From Pseudonocardia acidicola (GTDB lineage Bacteria > Actinomycetota > Actinomycetes > Mycobacteriales > Pseudonocardiaceae), in NCBI RefSeq assembly GCF_012911935.1, contig NZ_JAAXLA010000001.1, forward strand, positions 62,001 to 126,000: a stretch of DNA of 64,000 bases, read 5' to 3'. Positions within the stretch are counted from its first letter, which is position 1, and each line of letters begins with the position of its first letter. Positions 17,357 to 26,758 of the stretch are shown here, piece after piece. The position numbers and the translations under genes were made by a program. The notes beneath the pieces were generated by a model. The model saw only the letters and a program-made list of their open reading frames with translations, made no database searches and was not told the DNA's origin.

Positions 17357-17388
17357 CGACTGTACGGCTGGCAACCCCCTTCTCGTGT

Positions 17389-17437
17389 CATCGGGGTGGC
17401 CTTGCTGACGCTCGGTGCCCGCAAAGCCACCCCGATG
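17389..17437 (-). terminator. Hairpin after the ThDP-enzyme gene
   Basis: CATCGGGGTGGC at 17389-17400 and its exact complement GCCACCCCGATG at 17426-17437 enclose a further 4-bp inner stem. It lies 19 bp past the stop of the minus-strand gene that ends at 17456. Confidence 0.75.
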
Positions 17438-17455
17438 GCACGCGGGGTAGAGGTG

Positions 17456-19045
17456 TCAGGCTTCGTGCCAGCGGGGAGAGGTGGTGCGGGGAGGGGTGAG
17501 ACGGGCCGGGACGCGGACCAGGTGTGGGGCGCCGGAACGCAGCGCGTCGGCGAGCACACCGGCGAGCCCGTCGGCGATCGCGGGTACCCCGGTCGCCGGT
17601 AGCCCGAACGAGGCGGCCAGCGCCAGGAAGTCGGGCGTCACCAGATCCACCCCCGCGTGCGGGGTCCCGGCTCGCGCCTGGTCGTAGCGCAGCATCCCGT
17701 AGCCGGCGTCGTCGACGACGAGCACGGTGACCGGCAGGCGTTCCTGCACCAGCGTGGCCAGCTCGCCGAGCGCCATCATCAGGCCGCCGTCGCCGCACAC
17801 CGCAAGCACCGGTGCCCCGGTCGCGGCGGCGCCCAGCGCGGCGGGCAGGCCGAAGCCGAGCGTTCCCCAGCCGACCGGGTAGGCCAGCCCGCGCGGCGCC
17901 GGGACCTCGGCGTACCCGCCGACCCAGTACCCGGCCACCGCCATGTCGCAGACCAGCATCGTGTCCGGGGTGCGGGCCGCCGCGACGGCGTCGACCAGCG
18001 CCGCGGCCTCGGCGGTCGCCGGGTCGGCGCGCAGCCGCTCCAGGACCTGCGCCCGCAGCCCGGGAGCCGCCCACGGGGCCTGCTCGGCGACCCGGCCGGC
18101 CAACCCGGCCAGTGTCTCGTCGAGCCGGCCGGTCACCGCCGCGTCGGCGGTCCACTCCGGCGGGTCGGCCGGCCGCGCCGGGTCGACGGTGACCAGCCGC
18201 GGCGGGCGCGGCATCGCCCAGTTCCGGGTGTTCATCCCGTCCAGGTCGCCGCCGACGGCGAGCAGCACGTCCGCCGAGCCGATCAGCGCAGCCGCCTCCG
18301 GCTCGTGCGGCGGGACCCCCAGCGCCCCGGGACAGCCGCGCGCCTGGTAGCTCGTCACCACCGGGGCCCCCAGCCGGGTGGCCAGCGCGGCGAGCGGGCC
18401 GGGGACGTCGGCCGCGGCCCCGCCGGCCCACAGCACCACCCGGGCCCCGGCCAGCAGCGCGGCGGCGGCGTCGAGGTCCGCGCCGGCGGGCGCGCTCCCG
18501 GGGGAGGGCTCCGGCTCGGGCGGGTCGGCCGCCGCCTCGGCTCCCAGTACGTCGGCAGGCACGTCGACGTACACCGGCCCGCGCGGCTCGGTCAGCGCGC
18601 AGGCCGCCGCCGCGGCGACGTCGCGGGCCACCTCGGCCGGAGTGCGCGGGGTGAACACCGCCTTCGCCAGCGGGGCGAACAGCGCCGCCTGGTCGCGCGA
18701 CTCGTGCAGCACGCCGCGCAGCCGCCCGGGCCGGCGCTGCGACTGCGGGATCTCCGAGGCGACGAGCACGACGGGGGAGTGCGCCGCCGCGGCCTCGCCG
18801 AACGCGGCGACGGCGTTCGCGGCACCGGGGCCCGTCGTCACCATCGCGGCGCCCAGCCGGCCGGTGCGCCGCGCCCAGCCGTCGGCGGCGTAGACGGTCG
18901 CCTGCTCGTGGCGCACCACGACCGGCGCCCGGCCGGGATCGCGCCAGAACGCGAGGTTGTGCACCCCCGGTAGCCCGAAGACCGTCGTCGCGCCGTGCGC
19001 CGCGACGATGTCGAGGATCTGGCCCGCCACGATGGGTTCTGCCAC
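17456..19045 (-). CDS. Thiamine-diphosphate enzyme (acetolactate synthase / benzoylformate decarboxylase-like)
   Basis: ThDP-dependent enzyme of 529 residues with the three usual domains. The pyrimidine-binding domain has the catalytic glutamate in VVRHEQATVYAADGWAR and the segment TTGPGAANAV. The central domain is VVLWAGGAAADVPGP. The pyrophosphate domain has VCGDGGLMMALGELATLVQ and VVDDAGYGML, with Asp where Asn is more common. No FAD-binding signature marks it as a true acetolactate synthase, and no small regulatory subunit is nearby. It may decarboxylate or ligate an aromatic 2-oxoacid. ATG 19045; a hairpin follows the stop. Confidence 0.82.
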   Translation of the reverse strand: MAEPIVAGQILDIVAAHGATTVFGLPGVHNLAFWRDPGRAPVVVRHEQATVYAADGWARRTGRLGAAMVTTGPGAANAVAAFGEAAAAHSPVVLVASEIPQSQRRPGRLRGVLHESRDQAALFAPLAKAVFTPRTPAEVARDVAAAAACALTEPRGPVYVDVPADVLGAEAAADPPEPEPSPGSAPAGADLDAAAALLAGARVVLWAGGAAADVPGPLAALATRLGAPVVTSYQARGCPGALGVPPHEPEAAALIGSADVLLAVGGDLDGMNTRNWAMPRPPRLVTVDPARPADPPEWTADAAVTGRLDETLAGLAGRVAEQAPWAAPGLRAQVLERLRADPATAEAAALVDAVAAARTPDTMLVCDMAVAGYWVGGYAEVPAPRGLAYPVGWGTLGFGLPAALGAAATGAPVLAVCGDGGLMMALGELATLVQERLPVTVLVVDDAGYGMLRYDQARAGTPHAGVDLVTPDFLALAASFGLPATGVPAIADGLAGVLADALRSGAPHLVRVPARLTPPRTTSPRWHEA

Positions 19046-19079
19046 GTCCCCAGACCCTACGCATCCGGTCCGGTCCCGA

Positions 19080-19841
19080 TCAGTCCCCGCGGCGCAGGAC
19101 CCGGGATATGCCCATCGCAGCGGTACGGACGGCCGGGGCGAGCCGCGTGGTGTCCATCCGGTTGACCCACCCGGTGATCGAGACGGCGGCGACGGCGAGG
19201 CCCGCGGCGTCCAGCACCGGGGCGGCGACGCAGGCGATCCCGACGGTCGACTCCTCGTGCTCCTCGGCCACCCCGCGCCGGCGCACCGCGGCCAACTCCT
19301 GGTCGAGCAGCCCGGGTGCGATCACCGTGCGCGGGGTGCGCCGCTCCAGCCCGGCGGCGAGGACCGCGGCCAGCCGTTCGGGTGGGCCGAAGGCCAGCAG
19401 TGCCTTGCCGACACCTGTGCAGTACGCCGGCATCCGCCCCCCGACCCGGGAGGCGACGGCCGGCCCGCGACGGCCGTCGATCTTCTGCACATAGACGACG
19501 TCGGTGCCGTCGGGCACGGCGAGGTGCACGGTCTCGAGGGTGGCCTCGAACAGGTCGGTGAGGAACGGCGCCGCCGCCTCGCGCAGGCCGCGCTGCAGCG
19601 GGGCGAGCTGACCGAGCTCGAACAGTCGCATGCCCAGCCGCACGCCGGTGGGGGTGCGTTCCACGATGTCCCAGTCCGCGAGTTCGGCGAGCAGTCGGTG
19701 CGCGGTCGCCTTCGGCAGCCCGGTGCGCCGGCACAGCTCGGCCAGGCTCAGCTCGGCATCGCCGGGGCGGAACGCGGTGAGGAGCGTGAACGCCCGGCCG
19801 AGCACGGAGTTCGGGGTCTCGTTTCGGTGAGCGGAACGCAC
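19080..19841 (-). CDS. IclR family regulator (lower meta-pathway cluster)
   Basis: Regulator of 253 residues. A winged helix (LSLAELCRRTGLPKATAHRL) is joined to an effector-binding domain (VHLAVPDGTDVVYVQKIDG, RMPAYCTGVGKALLAF, GIACVAAPVLD). The chosen GTG 19841 starts at a normal distance before the helix-turn-helix; the frame upstream to 20078 overlaps the divergent hydratase and is not family-like. The GTTTCG-N5-CGGAAC box at 19821-19837 overlaps its first codons, which suggests autoregulation. It is divergent from the hydratase-to-dehydrogenase operon and is its probable regulator. Confidence 0.88.
   Translation of the reverse strand: MRSAHRNETPNSVLGRAFTLLTAFRPGDAELSLAELCRRTGLPKATAHRLLAELADWDIVERTPTGVRLGMRLFELGQLAPLQRGLREAAAPFLTDLFEATLETVHLAVPDGTDVVYVQKIDGRRGPAVASRVGGRMPAYCTGVGKALLAFGPPERLAAVLAAGLERRTPRTVIAPGLLDQELAAVRRRGVAEEHEESTVGIACVAAPVLDAAGLAVAAVSITGWVNRMDTTRLAPAVRTAAMGISRVLRRGD
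19821..19837. promoter_or_regulatory. IclR-type box GTTTCGGTGAGCGGAAC
   Basis: Imperfect palindrome of the form GTTY-N9-GAAC, repeated at 20651, 30615, 30677, 54816 and 56621 in this window. Here it covers the 5' end of the iclR gene, 75 bp before the divergent hydratase. Confidence 0.6.
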
Positions 19842-19911
19842 AGGGCCTATCGTCCGAGCCGCCCGCGCGGGAGTCCAGTCTCGACGCGGGCGAGCTGGCA
19901 GGCTTGCGGCC

Positions 19912-20643
19912 GTGCTCGCCGACCGTGCCCACGACCTGGCCCTCGCGATCGACACCGCGCACCGCGAACGCCGGCTTCTCGACCCGATCAGCGACCGCGC
20001 GCCGCTCGATCTCGACACCGCGTACGCGGTGCAGCGGCACCTGACGGCATTGCGCACCGGGCGCGGCGCACGGCGCATCGGGTGGAAGCTGGGCTACACG
20101 TCGGCCGCCATGCGGGCGCAGATGGGGGTGGAGGCACCGAACTTCGGCCCGCTGCTCGACGGCATGCTGGTGCCGGACGGCCGGCCCGCGCCCGCGCATC
20201 TCGTCCAGCCGCGGGTCGAGCCGGAGATCGCCGTCCGGGTCGACCCCGGTGGTGGCCCGGGCGAGGTGCTGGCGGCGTGCGAGATCGTCGACTCGGTCTG
20301 GCGGGACTACCGATTCACCTTGGAGGACAACACCGCCGACGGATCCTCCGCGGCCGGGGTGGTGCTCGGCCCGCCGTTGCCCGCCGACGGTCTCGACGCG
20401 CTCACCGTCGAGCTGCGCTGCAACGGTGACCCGGCCGGGCAGGCCACCGGTGCGGCGGCGATGGGCCACCCCTTCATCGCGCTGGAGTGGCTGGCCCGGG
20501 AACTGCGGCGCCGCGGCGAGCAGCTGCGGGCGGGGGATCTGGTGATCACCGGTGGGCTGACCGCGGCCGTCCCGTTGCAGCCGGGAGACGTCGTCGAGGC
20601 CGTCTTCGGCGGCGACGTCGCGGTGCGGGTACGTCGCCCGTGA
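19912..20643 (+). CDS. 2-oxopent-4-enoate hydratase (fumarylacetoacetase family)
   Basis: Hydratase/decarboxylase of 243 residues that adds water to 2-hydroxypenta-2,4-dienoate to give 4-hydroxy-2-oxovalerate. Family marks are [19 protein letters not shown], the metal-binding Glu pair in [22 protein letters not shown] and the C-terminal [20 protein letters not shown] 19912 is the first start. It is followed by the acetaldehyde dehydrogenase and aldolase genes, which fixes its place in meta-cleavage. A second hydratase lies at 53947, so two isozymes serve the pathway, or one is a decarboxylase. Confidence 0.88.
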   Translation: MLADRAHDLALAIDTAHRERRLLDPISDRAPLDLDTAYAVQRHLTALRTGRGARRIGWKLGYTSAAMRAQMGVEAPNFGPLLDGMLVPDGRPAPAHLVQPRVEPEIAVRVDPGGGPGEVLAACEIVDSVWRDYRFTLEDNTADGSSAAGVVLGPPLPADGLDALTVELRCNGDPAGQATGAAAMGHPFIALEWLARELRRRGEQLRAGDLVITGGLTAAVPLQPGDVVEAVFGGDVAVRVRRP

Positions 20644-20650
20644 GAATCGT

Positions 20651-20667
20651 GTTTCGCTGATCGGAAC
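20651..20667. promoter_or_regulatory. IclR-type box GTTTCGCTGATCGGAAC
   Basis: Second copy of the box at 19821, differing at two of 17 positions. It lies in the 67-bp gap before the acetaldehyde dehydrogenase gene, so that gene may have its own regulated promoter. Confidence 0.6.
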
Positions 20668-20710
20668 ATCGCGGTTCCACCGGGCCGCGGCGACTGCAAC
20701 CCTCCGTGAC

Positions 20711-21607
20711 ATGAGCACCATTGCCGCCATCGTCGGGCCGGGCAACATCGGCACCGACCTGCTGGCCAAGCTGCAGCGCAGCAGCTCGATCGAGGTCGCC
20801 TACATGGTGGGCGTGGTCGAGTCCGACGGCCTGGCGCGCGCCCGCGAGCAGGGCATCGCGGCCAGCGCCGAGGGCGTCGACTGGCTGCTGCGCCAGGACC
20901 CGCTGCCCGAGATCGTCTTCGAGGCGACCTCGGCCAGGGCGCACATCGCGAACGCGCCGCGCTACGCCGAGGCCGGCATCCAGGCCGTCGACCTCACTCC
21001 GGCGCACCTGGGCCCGATGGTCTGCCCGCCGGTGAACCTGCGCGACCACATCGACGCCCCCAACGTCTCCATGATCACCTGTGGTGGGCAGGCGACGATC
21101 CCGATGGTGCACGCGGTGTCCCGGGTGACCCCGGTGCCCTACGCCGAGATCGTGGCGTCGGTGGCCTCGCGGTCGGCCGGCCCCGGCACCCGGGCGAACA
21201 TCGACGAGTTCACCCACACCACCGGCCAGGCCGTAGCGGAGGTCGGAGGCGCCGCCCGCGGCAAGGCGATCATCATCCTGAATCCGGTCGAGCCGCCGAT
21301 GATCATGCGCGACACGGTGTTCTGCATGATCGGTCCCGACGCCCACCAGAGCGCGATCACCGAGTCGATCCACGAGATGGTGGCCGAGGTGCAGCAGTAC
21401 GTACCCGGTTACACGCTCCGCGCCGAGCCGCAGTTCGACGATCCGCGCGACACCTGGTCGGGCAACGGCCGGGTCGCGGTGTTCCTCGAGGTCAAGGGCA
21501 ACGGGGACTACCTGCCGGAATACGCCGGCAATCTCGACATCATGACGGCTGCGGCCGCCCGTGTGGGCGAGCTGATGGCCCAGGCGAAGCAGGGGGCCGC
21601 GGTATGA
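20711..21607 (+). CDS. mhpF: Acetaldehyde dehydrogenase (acetylating)
   Basis: Converts acetaldehyde, NAD and CoA to acetyl-CoA; 298 residues, normal for the DmpF/MhpF/BphJ family. The nucleotide loop is [14 protein letters not shown] at residues 4-17. The catalytic cysteine is in [11 protein letters not shown], and [12 protein letters not shown] and [14 protein letters not shown] are also family-specific. The stop overlaps the start of the aldolase by 4 nt. These two enzymes form a channelling complex in characterised meta-cleavage pathways, and the overlap is consistent with equal synthesis here. Confidence 0.95.
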   Translation: MSTIAAIVGPGNIGTDLLAKLQRSSSIEVAYMVGVVESDGLARAREQGIAASAEGVDWLLRQDPLPEIVFEATSARAHIANAPRYAEAGIQAVDLTPAHLGPMVCPPVNLRDHIDAPNVSMITCGGQATIPMVHAVSRVTPVPYAEIVASVASRSAGPGTRANIDEFTHTTGQAVAEVGGAARGKAIIILNPVEPPMIMRDTVFCMIGPDAHQSAITESIHEMVAEVQQYVPGYTLRAEPQFDDPRDTWSGNGRVAVFLEVKGNGDYLPEYAGNLDIMTAAAARVGELMAQAKQGAAV

Positions 21608-22647
21608 GCGACATGCCGACCATCCGGCACGACGTCCGGATCACCGACACCACACTGCGCGACGGCAGCCACGCGATGGCGCACCAGTTCACCGAGGAGC
21701 AGGTCCGGGCCACGGTGCACGCGCTGGATGCGGCGGGCGTCGAGGTCATCGAGGTGACCCATGGCGACGGGCTCGGCGGCTCGTCGTTCAACTACGGCTT
21801 CTCCGCCGAGGACGAGATCAAGCTGATCGCCGCAGGGGTGGACGAGGCGAAGCAGGCCGCGATCGCCGTGCTGCTGGTGCCCGGCATCGGCACCATGAAG
21901 GATCTGCAGCGGGCCTACGACGCCGGCGCCCGGGTGGCCCGGGTCGCCACGCACTGCACCGAGGCCGACGTCTCCATCCAGCACTTCGGGCTGGCCCGGG
22001 ACCTGGGTATGGAGACCGTCGGGTTCCTCATGATGGCCCACAAGGCCTCGCCCGAGGAACTGGCCCGGCAGGCCCGGATCATGGTCGACGCCGGCGCCCA
22101 GTGCGTGTACTGCGTCGACTCCGCCGGTGCGCTGGTGCTCGACACCGCGCAGGTCCGGGTCGAGGCGATCGTCCGCGAGATCGGGCACCAGGCACAGGTC
22201 GGCTTCCACGGCCACCAGAACCTCTCGCTCGGCGTGGCCAACTCGGTGCTGGCCTACAACAACGGCGCCAAGCAGATCGACGGGGCGCTGTGTGCGCTCG
22301 GAGCCGGGGCGGGCAACTCGCCGACCGAGGTGCTCGCCGCGACGTTCGACAAGCTCGACATCGTCACCGGCGTCGACGTGGCCGGCGTGCTGGCCGCGGC
22401 GGAGGACGTCGTCAAGCCGTTCCTGCCGCGCTGGCCCTCGATGGACCGCAACGCGATCGTGCAGGGCTACGCCGGCGTCTACTCCAGCTTCCTGCTGCAC
22501 GCCGAGCGGGCTGCGCAGCGCTACGGGATCCCGGCCTACGACATCCTCGCCCGCGTCGGCGAGCTGGGCTACGTCGGCGGCCAGGAGGACATGATCATCG
22601 ACGTGGCGATCGAGCTGGCGACGAAGAAGGTCGAGGCGACGTCGTGA
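21604..22647 (+). CDS. mhpE: 4-hydroxy-2-oxovalerate aldolase
   Basis: Class II pyruvate aldolase that splits 4-hydroxy-2-oxovalerate to pyruvate and acetaldehyde; 347 residues. [11 protein letters not shown] is the DRE-TIM metallolyase signature (Asp metal ligand, catalytic Arg). [15 protein letters not shown] supplies the metal-binding histidines, and a C-terminal communication domain ends [14 protein letters not shown]. The ATG overlaps the dehydrogenase stop and its own TGA overlaps the next GTG. Three genes are thus tightly coupled. Confidence 0.95.
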   Translation: MSDMPTIRHDVRITDTTLRDGSHAMAHQFTEEQVRATVHALDAAGVEVIEVTHGDGLGGSSFNYGFSAEDEIKLIAAGVDEAKQAAIAVLLVPGIGTMKDLQRAYDAGARVARVATHCTEADVSIQHFGLARDLGMETVGFLMMAHKASPEELARQARIMVDAGAQCVYCVDSAGALVLDTAQVRVEAIVREIGHQAQVGFHGHQNLSLGVANSVLAYNNGAKQIDGALCALGAGAGNSPTEVLAATFDKLDIVTGVDVAGVLAAAEDVVKPFLPRWPSMDRNAIVQGYAGVYSSFLLHAERAAQRYGIPAYDILARVGELGYVGGQEDMIIDVAIELATKKVEATS

Positions 22648-24080
22648 GCACGGTCTTCTTCGGCCACATCATCGACGGCGAGGAGCTCGGGTCGGCCGAC
22701 GGCGCCCGGTTCGACTCGATCGACCCGTGGACCCGGGAGCCGTGGGCGCAGGTCGCGCTCGGTGGTGCCGCGGAGGCCGACCGTGCGGTCACCGCCGCGC
22801 GCCGGGCCTTCGACTCCGGGCCCTGGCCGCGGATGGGCTTCGCCGAGCGCGGCGCGCTGATCCACAAGCTGGCGGATCTGGTCGAGGCGCACGCCGACGA
22901 GCTCGCGCTGGCCGACTCCCGGGACATGGGCAAGCCGGTCGCCGACGCCAAGGGCAAGGACGTCCCGCGCGCCGCGCAGAACTTCCGCTTCTTCGCCGAC
23001 CACGCCCGGCTCGCGATGGCTGAGACGTTGCCGATGGACACCGGCCACCACGCCTACACCCGCTACGAGCCGGCCGGGGTGGTCGCGGCGATCGCGCCGT
23101 GGAACTTCCCGCTGATGCTGGAGTCGTGGAAGGTCGCCCCGGCGCTGGCCTGGGGCAACACCGTGGTGCTGAAGCCGGCCGAGGACAGTCCGGCGTCGGC
23201 GACCATCATGGCCCGGCTCGCCCTCGAGGCCGGCATCCCGCCCGGGGTGTTCAACGTGCTGCACGGCTACGGCCCCGGATCCGCGGGCGCCGCGCTGACC
23301 ACCGATCCGCGGGTCGACCGGATCACGTTCACCGGCGAGTCGGGGACCGGCCGGATCATCACCGGGGAGGCGGCGAAGAATCTCACCCCGGTCAGCCTGG
23401 AGCTCGGCGGCAAGGGCGCCAACCTGGTGTTCGCCGACGCCGACCTGGACAACGCGGTGGACTGGTCGATCAAGGCGATCTTCACCAACGCCGGCCAGGT
23501 GTGCCTGGCCGGCAGCCGGCTCTACGTCGAGCGCGCGATCCTCGACGAGTTCCTCGACCGGTTCGTCGCGGCCGCGGAGAAGCTGGTGATCGGCGACCCG
23601 CGCGACCCGGCGACCCAGATCGGCCCGCTCGCGTCACGGACGCACTACGAGAAGGTGCGCGGCTACCTGGAGAACCCCGCGGGCAAGATGCTCACCGGCG
23701 GTCTGGGAGACGGTTGGGTGGTCAAGCCCACCGTCATCGTCGACGCTCCCGCCGACTCCCCGATCCAGTGCGAAGAGGTCTTCGGCCCGGTCGTCACGGT
23801 GACCCCGTTCGACACCGAGGCCGAGGCGCTCCGGGCGGCGAACGACTCGCCGTACGGGCTCAACGCGATGGTGTTCACCGAGAACCTGTCGCGGGCGCAC
23901 CGGGTCGCGGCGCAGTTGCGGGCCGGAACGATCTGGACCAACTGTTTCTTCATCCGCGACCTGCGGGCGCCGTTCGGCGGGTTCGCCGACTCGGGGTGGG
24001 GGCGCGAGGGCGGCAACTTCAGCCGGGAGTTCTTCACCGAGCCGAAGGCCGTCGTGATGGCCATCGCCCCAGGTCGATAG
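22644..24080 (+). CDS. Aldehyde dehydrogenase, probably 2-hydroxymuconic semialdehyde dehydrogenase
   Basis: NAD(P)-dependent aldehyde dehydrogenase of 478 residues. It has the cofactor segment [20 protein letters not shown], the [11 protein letters not shown]ys, a general-base Glu in [12 protein letters not shown] and the catalytic Cys in [13 protein letters not shown]. Placed in the aldolase operon (GTGA overlap at 22644), it most likely oxidises 2-hydroxymuconic semialdehyde to 2-hydroxymuconate. That step feeds the tautomerase and decarboxylase at 53 kb. A broader aldehyde substrate is possible. A strong hairpin follows the stop. Confidence 0.85.
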   Translation: MSTVFFGHIIDGEELGSADGARFDSIDPWTREPWAQVALGGAAEADRAVTAARRAFDSGPWPRMGFAERGALIHKLADLVEAHADELALADSRDMGKPVADAKGKDVPRAAQNFRFFADHARLAMAETLPMDTGHHAYTRYEPAGVVAAIAPWNFPLMLESWKVAPALAWGNTVVLKPAEDSPASATIMARLALEAGIPPGVFNVLHGYGPGSAGAALTTDPRVDRITFTGESGTGRIITGEAAKNLTPVSLELGGKGANLVFADADLDNAVDWSIKAIFTNAGQVCLAGSRLYVERAILDEFLDRFVAAAEKLVIGDPRDPATQIGPLASRTHYEKVRGYLENPAGKMLTGGLGDGWVVKPTVIVDAPADSPIQCEEVFGPVVTVTPFDTEAEALRAANDSPYGLNAMVFTENLSRAHRVAAQLRAGTIWTNCFFIRDLRAPFGGFADSGWGREGGNFSREFFTEPKAVVMAIAPGR

Positions 24081-24099
24081 CGGGCCGGGACCGGTACCG

Positions 24100-24133
24100 G
24101 CGATCGCCCGGCGCAGTCGCGCCGGGCGATCGC
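24100..24133 (+). terminator. Hairpin terminator of the lower-pathway operon
   Basis: GCGATCGCCCGGCGC and its exact complement enclose a 4-base AGTC loop, starting 20 bp after the stop, with TGCTTTCC following. Confidence 0.85.
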
Positions 24134-24269
24134 TGCTTTCCGGCTCCGGTCCGGTCCGGGTTCGAGACACCCGAACCGGTTGTACCGGGTCTGTCCGGGT
24201 ACTCCCGATACACCTTTTCGTCCCGTTGGTGGAGACTGGAGGTGCGCGTGGTCGATCGGGGGGAGAGGG

Positions 24270-24446
24270 ATGGGGCCGATGCTGAAGGTGCTGGGGGCGC
24301 TGCTCGTCGTATGGGCCGTGTTCTCGGTGGTCGGTGCGGTCTTCGACTTCCTGGCCTGGGCGGTCGTCGTCGGCGCACTGGTGTTCCTCGGGGCGGCCAC
24401 GTACTCCGCGCTGACCAGCAAGTCCGACCGGCGGGCGATCCGGTGA
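24270..24446 (+). CDS. Small membrane protein
   Basis: Protein of 58 residues beginning MGPMLKVLGALLVVWAVFS. It has two adjoining hydrophobic segments (residues 5-21 and 24-44) joined by VFDFLAW, and a basic tail SDRRAIR. ATG 24270 has GGGAGAGGG directly upstream. No family is recognised. It may share a transcript with the DUF1232 protein that follows after 40 nt. Confidence 0.6.
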   Translation: MGPMLKVLGALLVVWAVFSVVGAVFDFLAWAVVVGALVFLGAATYSALTSKSDRRAIR

Positions 24447-24486
24447 GGCGGGAACTTCCGCGACCTGGACGGCGTTGAGTGCGGAC

Positions 24487-24858
24487 ATGGCACCACGATT
24501 CGGCCCGCAGCGTCTCGCCGCGTTGCGGGCGCTCTGGCGGGCGATCGCGCAGGGGCGCCGACCGGGCGCGCCCGGCCTCGGTGCGCGGCTCGCGGCGCTG
24601 CCGCGGATGGCCGCCGGTGCGATGAGCGGGCGCTACCCAGGCCTGACCCGGGGCCGGCTGGCCCTGCTCGTCGGCGCCGTCGTCTTTCTCGCATCTCCGC
24701 TCGACCTGATCCCGGAGATGTTCATGTCCGTCGTCGGGCTCGTGGACGACGCCGTCGTGGCGCTGTGGCTGGCCGGGGCGTTCCTGGTCGAGACCCAGCG
24801 CTTCCTGGAGTGGGAACGCGCCCGGCCGGTGATCGTGGAGCAGGCGCCCGCGGCGTGA
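24487..24858 (+). CDS. YkvA-like DUF1232 protein
   Basis: Protein of 123 residues with the DUF1232 core: a membrane-prone helix (LALLVGAVVFLASP) running into the hallmark PLDLIPEMFMSVVGLVDDAVV. The N terminus is basic. Start is uncertain: ATG 24487 is used; TTG 24475 would add four residues. Members are small membrane-associated proteins of unknown function. It follows the 58-residue membrane protein and precedes the tautomerase gene. Confidence 0.75.
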   Translation: MAPRFGPQRLAALRALWRAIAQGRRPGAPGLGARLAALPRMAAGAMSGRYPGLTRGRLALLVGAVVFLASPLDLIPEMFMSVVGLVDDAVVALWLAGAFLVETQRFLEWERARPVIVEQAPAA

Positions 24859-24922
24859 TCGCTTTCCCGGGGCGGGAACGCGGCCGTTGGCGGCGCCGCC
24901 CGGGCTGCCTAGCGTGGCAGGC

Positions 24923-25336
24923 ATGCCCATCGTCACCGTCCACCTCGTCGAGGGCCAGCACACCCGGGATCAGCACGCGCGGCTGCTGACCGAGCTCAGC
25001 GCCCGCTACGCCGCGGTGCTCGACTCGCCCATCGAGCGGGTGCGGGCGCTGATCACGCTGCACGGGCCGCACGAGTGGGCGGCCGCGGGCGTGCCCGCCA
25101 CGGCCGGCCCGGCGCCGGCGCCGTACTTCACCGCCCTCGTGCTGGAGGGCCGGCCGCTGGAGCAGCGGCACCGGCTGCTCACCGAGTTCACCGACATCAT
25201 CGTCGACGTGCTGGGCGTCGACCGCGGCGTGGTGCGCGGGCGGATCATCCGTGTCGACCCCGACGACTGGGGGATCGGCGGGGTGCCTGCCAGCGCGGCG
25301 CGGCGGGCCGAGATCGCGGCCCGCGCAGCGGGATGA
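24923..25336 (+). CDS. Tautomerase superfamily protein
   Basis: Protein of 137 residues starting MPIVTVHLVEGQ, which gives the N-terminal catalytic Pro after Met removal. Its length is twice a 4-oxalocrotonate tautomerase monomer, as in the cis-CaaD/MSAD-type fused trimers. The second half (TALVLEGRPLEQRHRLLTEF) repeats the fold. It may isomerise or hydrate an unsaturated acid from ring cleavage, but it lies outside the lower-pathway operon and its substrate is unknown. Confidence 0.8.
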   Translation: MPIVTVHLVEGQHTRDQHARLLTELSARYAAVLDSPIERVRALITLHGPHEWAAAGVPATAGPAPAPYFTALVLEGRPLEQRHRLLTEFTDIIVDVLGVDRGVVRGRIIRVDPDDWGIGGVPASAARRAEIAARAAG

Positions 25337-25353
25337 TCCCGGTGATCATCGTT

Positions 25354-25393
25354 TCAGGGACATCACGGCCATACCTGACCGCGATGTCCCTGA
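25354..25393. terminator. Hairpin between tautomerase and P450 genes
   Basis: TCAGGGACATC at 25354-25364 and GATGTCCCTGA at 25383-25393 are exact complements. GATCAT repeats flank them. It can end both convergent transcripts. Confidence 0.7.
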
Positions 25394-25421
25394 TGCGCTG
25401 ATCATGCTCGTGGTGCGAGAG

Positions 25422-26657
25422 TCACCAGGTGACGTCGAGGGTCTCCAGGCCGCGGAAGAAGTAGCTCGCGATGTAGCTGGGGTGATACCCGTCGGCGAGC
25501 CGCAGCCCGGGCAGCCGCGTCAGCAGCGTCTCGACCGCGACGCGGATCTCGGCGCGGGCCAGCGGCGCGCCCGGGCACACGTGCACCCCGGTGCCGAACG
25601 CCAGGTGCTCGCGCACGTTGGGCCGGTCCAGGTTCACCGCGTCCGGCTCCGGGAAGACGGTCTCGTCGCGGTTGCCCGAGCCGAACAGCAGCAGCAACGG
25701 CGAGCCGGCCGGCAGCGGCGTGCCGCCGAGGACGGTGTCCCGGGTGGTGACCCGGAACAGCCCGCGGTGCGGCGCGTCGCGGCGCAGCGCCTCCTCGATG
25801 ACCCGCGGGATGGTGCGGGCCGGGTCGGCGATCACGCGGTTGCGGACCGTCCGGTCCTGGAGCGTGACCAGCAACGTGGACGTGATGGCGTCGCGGGTGG
25901 TGTCGTAGCCGGCGACCCGGGCGGCGCCGCGGATGATGCACTGCGCGTAGGCGTCGCTGTAGGCCGGGAAGCCGTTCGCCCCGTGCACCAGGTCGGAGAT
26001 CAGGTCGTCGCGCCGGTCGGCCTTGCGGGCGTCGATCAGCGCCTGCAGGTAGTCGGTGTAGTCGCGCAGCCGCCGGGCCGCCTCCACCTTCCCGTCGACC
26101 GGGGCGAGCGGATTCCACAGCAGCACGAAGTCGTTCGTCCAGGCCTGGATCCGCGCGGCGTCCTCCGCCGGGAAGCCGATCACGGCGTTGATGATCGTCT
26201 GCACGAACGGGTCGGCGTAGCCGCTGACCAGGTCGGCCTGCCCGGAGGGAAACGCCTCGATCAGCTCGCCGGCCCGCTCGCGCATCCGCGGGACCATCGC
26301 GCGCACCCGGGCGCCGGTGAACCCGGCGTCGAACACCCGGCGGATCGGGGTGTGCGCAGGCTCGTCCTCGTTGACCAGGTAGCCGGTCTCGGGGACGTAT
26401 CCCTCCAGTTCGGCGACCACCTCGGGCGGGTTGTCGTAGATCCGCGGCACCGCGGCCGCCGAGGAGTACGTCTCCGGGTCGTTGATCACCGTCAGGAGAT
26501 CCGCGTGGCGGCTGACCATGTACGCGCCGATCGACGGACTGAGCTCGACCGGCCGCTCCCGGGCCGCCCGGTAGAACAGGTGCGGGTCCTCCCGGTGCGG
26601 GGAGATCATCGGGTTGAAGTCGTGCACCGGGGCGACGGCGGGGTCCTCGACGGTCAT
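25422..26657 (-). CDS. Cytochrome P450
   Basis: Soluble bacterial P450 of 411 residues. The I-helix carries AGYDTTRDAI, the ExxR of the K-helix is EEALRRDAP, and the heme loop FGTGVHVCPG holds the cysteine ligand. It hydroxylates or dealkylates an unknown substrate and needs a ferredoxin and reductase, which are not beside it. Its closeness to an aromatic island is suggestive: in the corynebacterial p-cresol pathway a P450 oxidises phosphorylated cresol. I cannot assign this P450 to that subfamily. It stands alone between a hairpin and the AraC gene. Confidence 0.92.
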   Translation of the reverse strand: MTVEDPAVAPVHDFNPMISPHREDPHLFYRAARERPVELSPSIGAYMVSRHADLLTVINDPETYSSAAAVPRIYDNPPEVVAELEGYVPETGYLVNEDEPAHTPIRRVFDAGFTGARVRAMVPRMRERAGELIEAFPSGQADLVSGYADPFVQTIINAVIGFPAEDAARIQAWTNDFVLLWNPLAPVDGKVEAARRLRDYTDYLQALIDARKADRRDDLISDLVHGANGFPAYSDAYAQCIIRGAARVAGYDTTRDAITSTLLVTLQDRTVRNRVIADPARTIPRVIEEALRRDAPHRGLFRVTTRDTVLGGTPLPAGSPLLLLFGSGNRDETVFPEPDAVNLDRPNVREHLAFGTGVHVCPGAPLARAEIRVAVETLLTRLPGLRLADGYHPSYIASYFFRGLETLDVTW

Positions 26658-26758
26658 GGGTCCTCCTCGGGGTACCGCCCGACACTAGGAGTGATGCCGG
26701 TCACGATCGATCCGCTGTGCGCGGCGGCTTCAGCCGATGTGCGCGCGGCCGCCCCGCC

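Noticed and set aside
25422..26657. Assigning the P450 as guaiacol O-demethylase GcoA or p-cresol P450 CreJ
   Set aside because: Only general P450 motifs are shared; no redox partner is adjacent and sequence recall does not support either subfamily.
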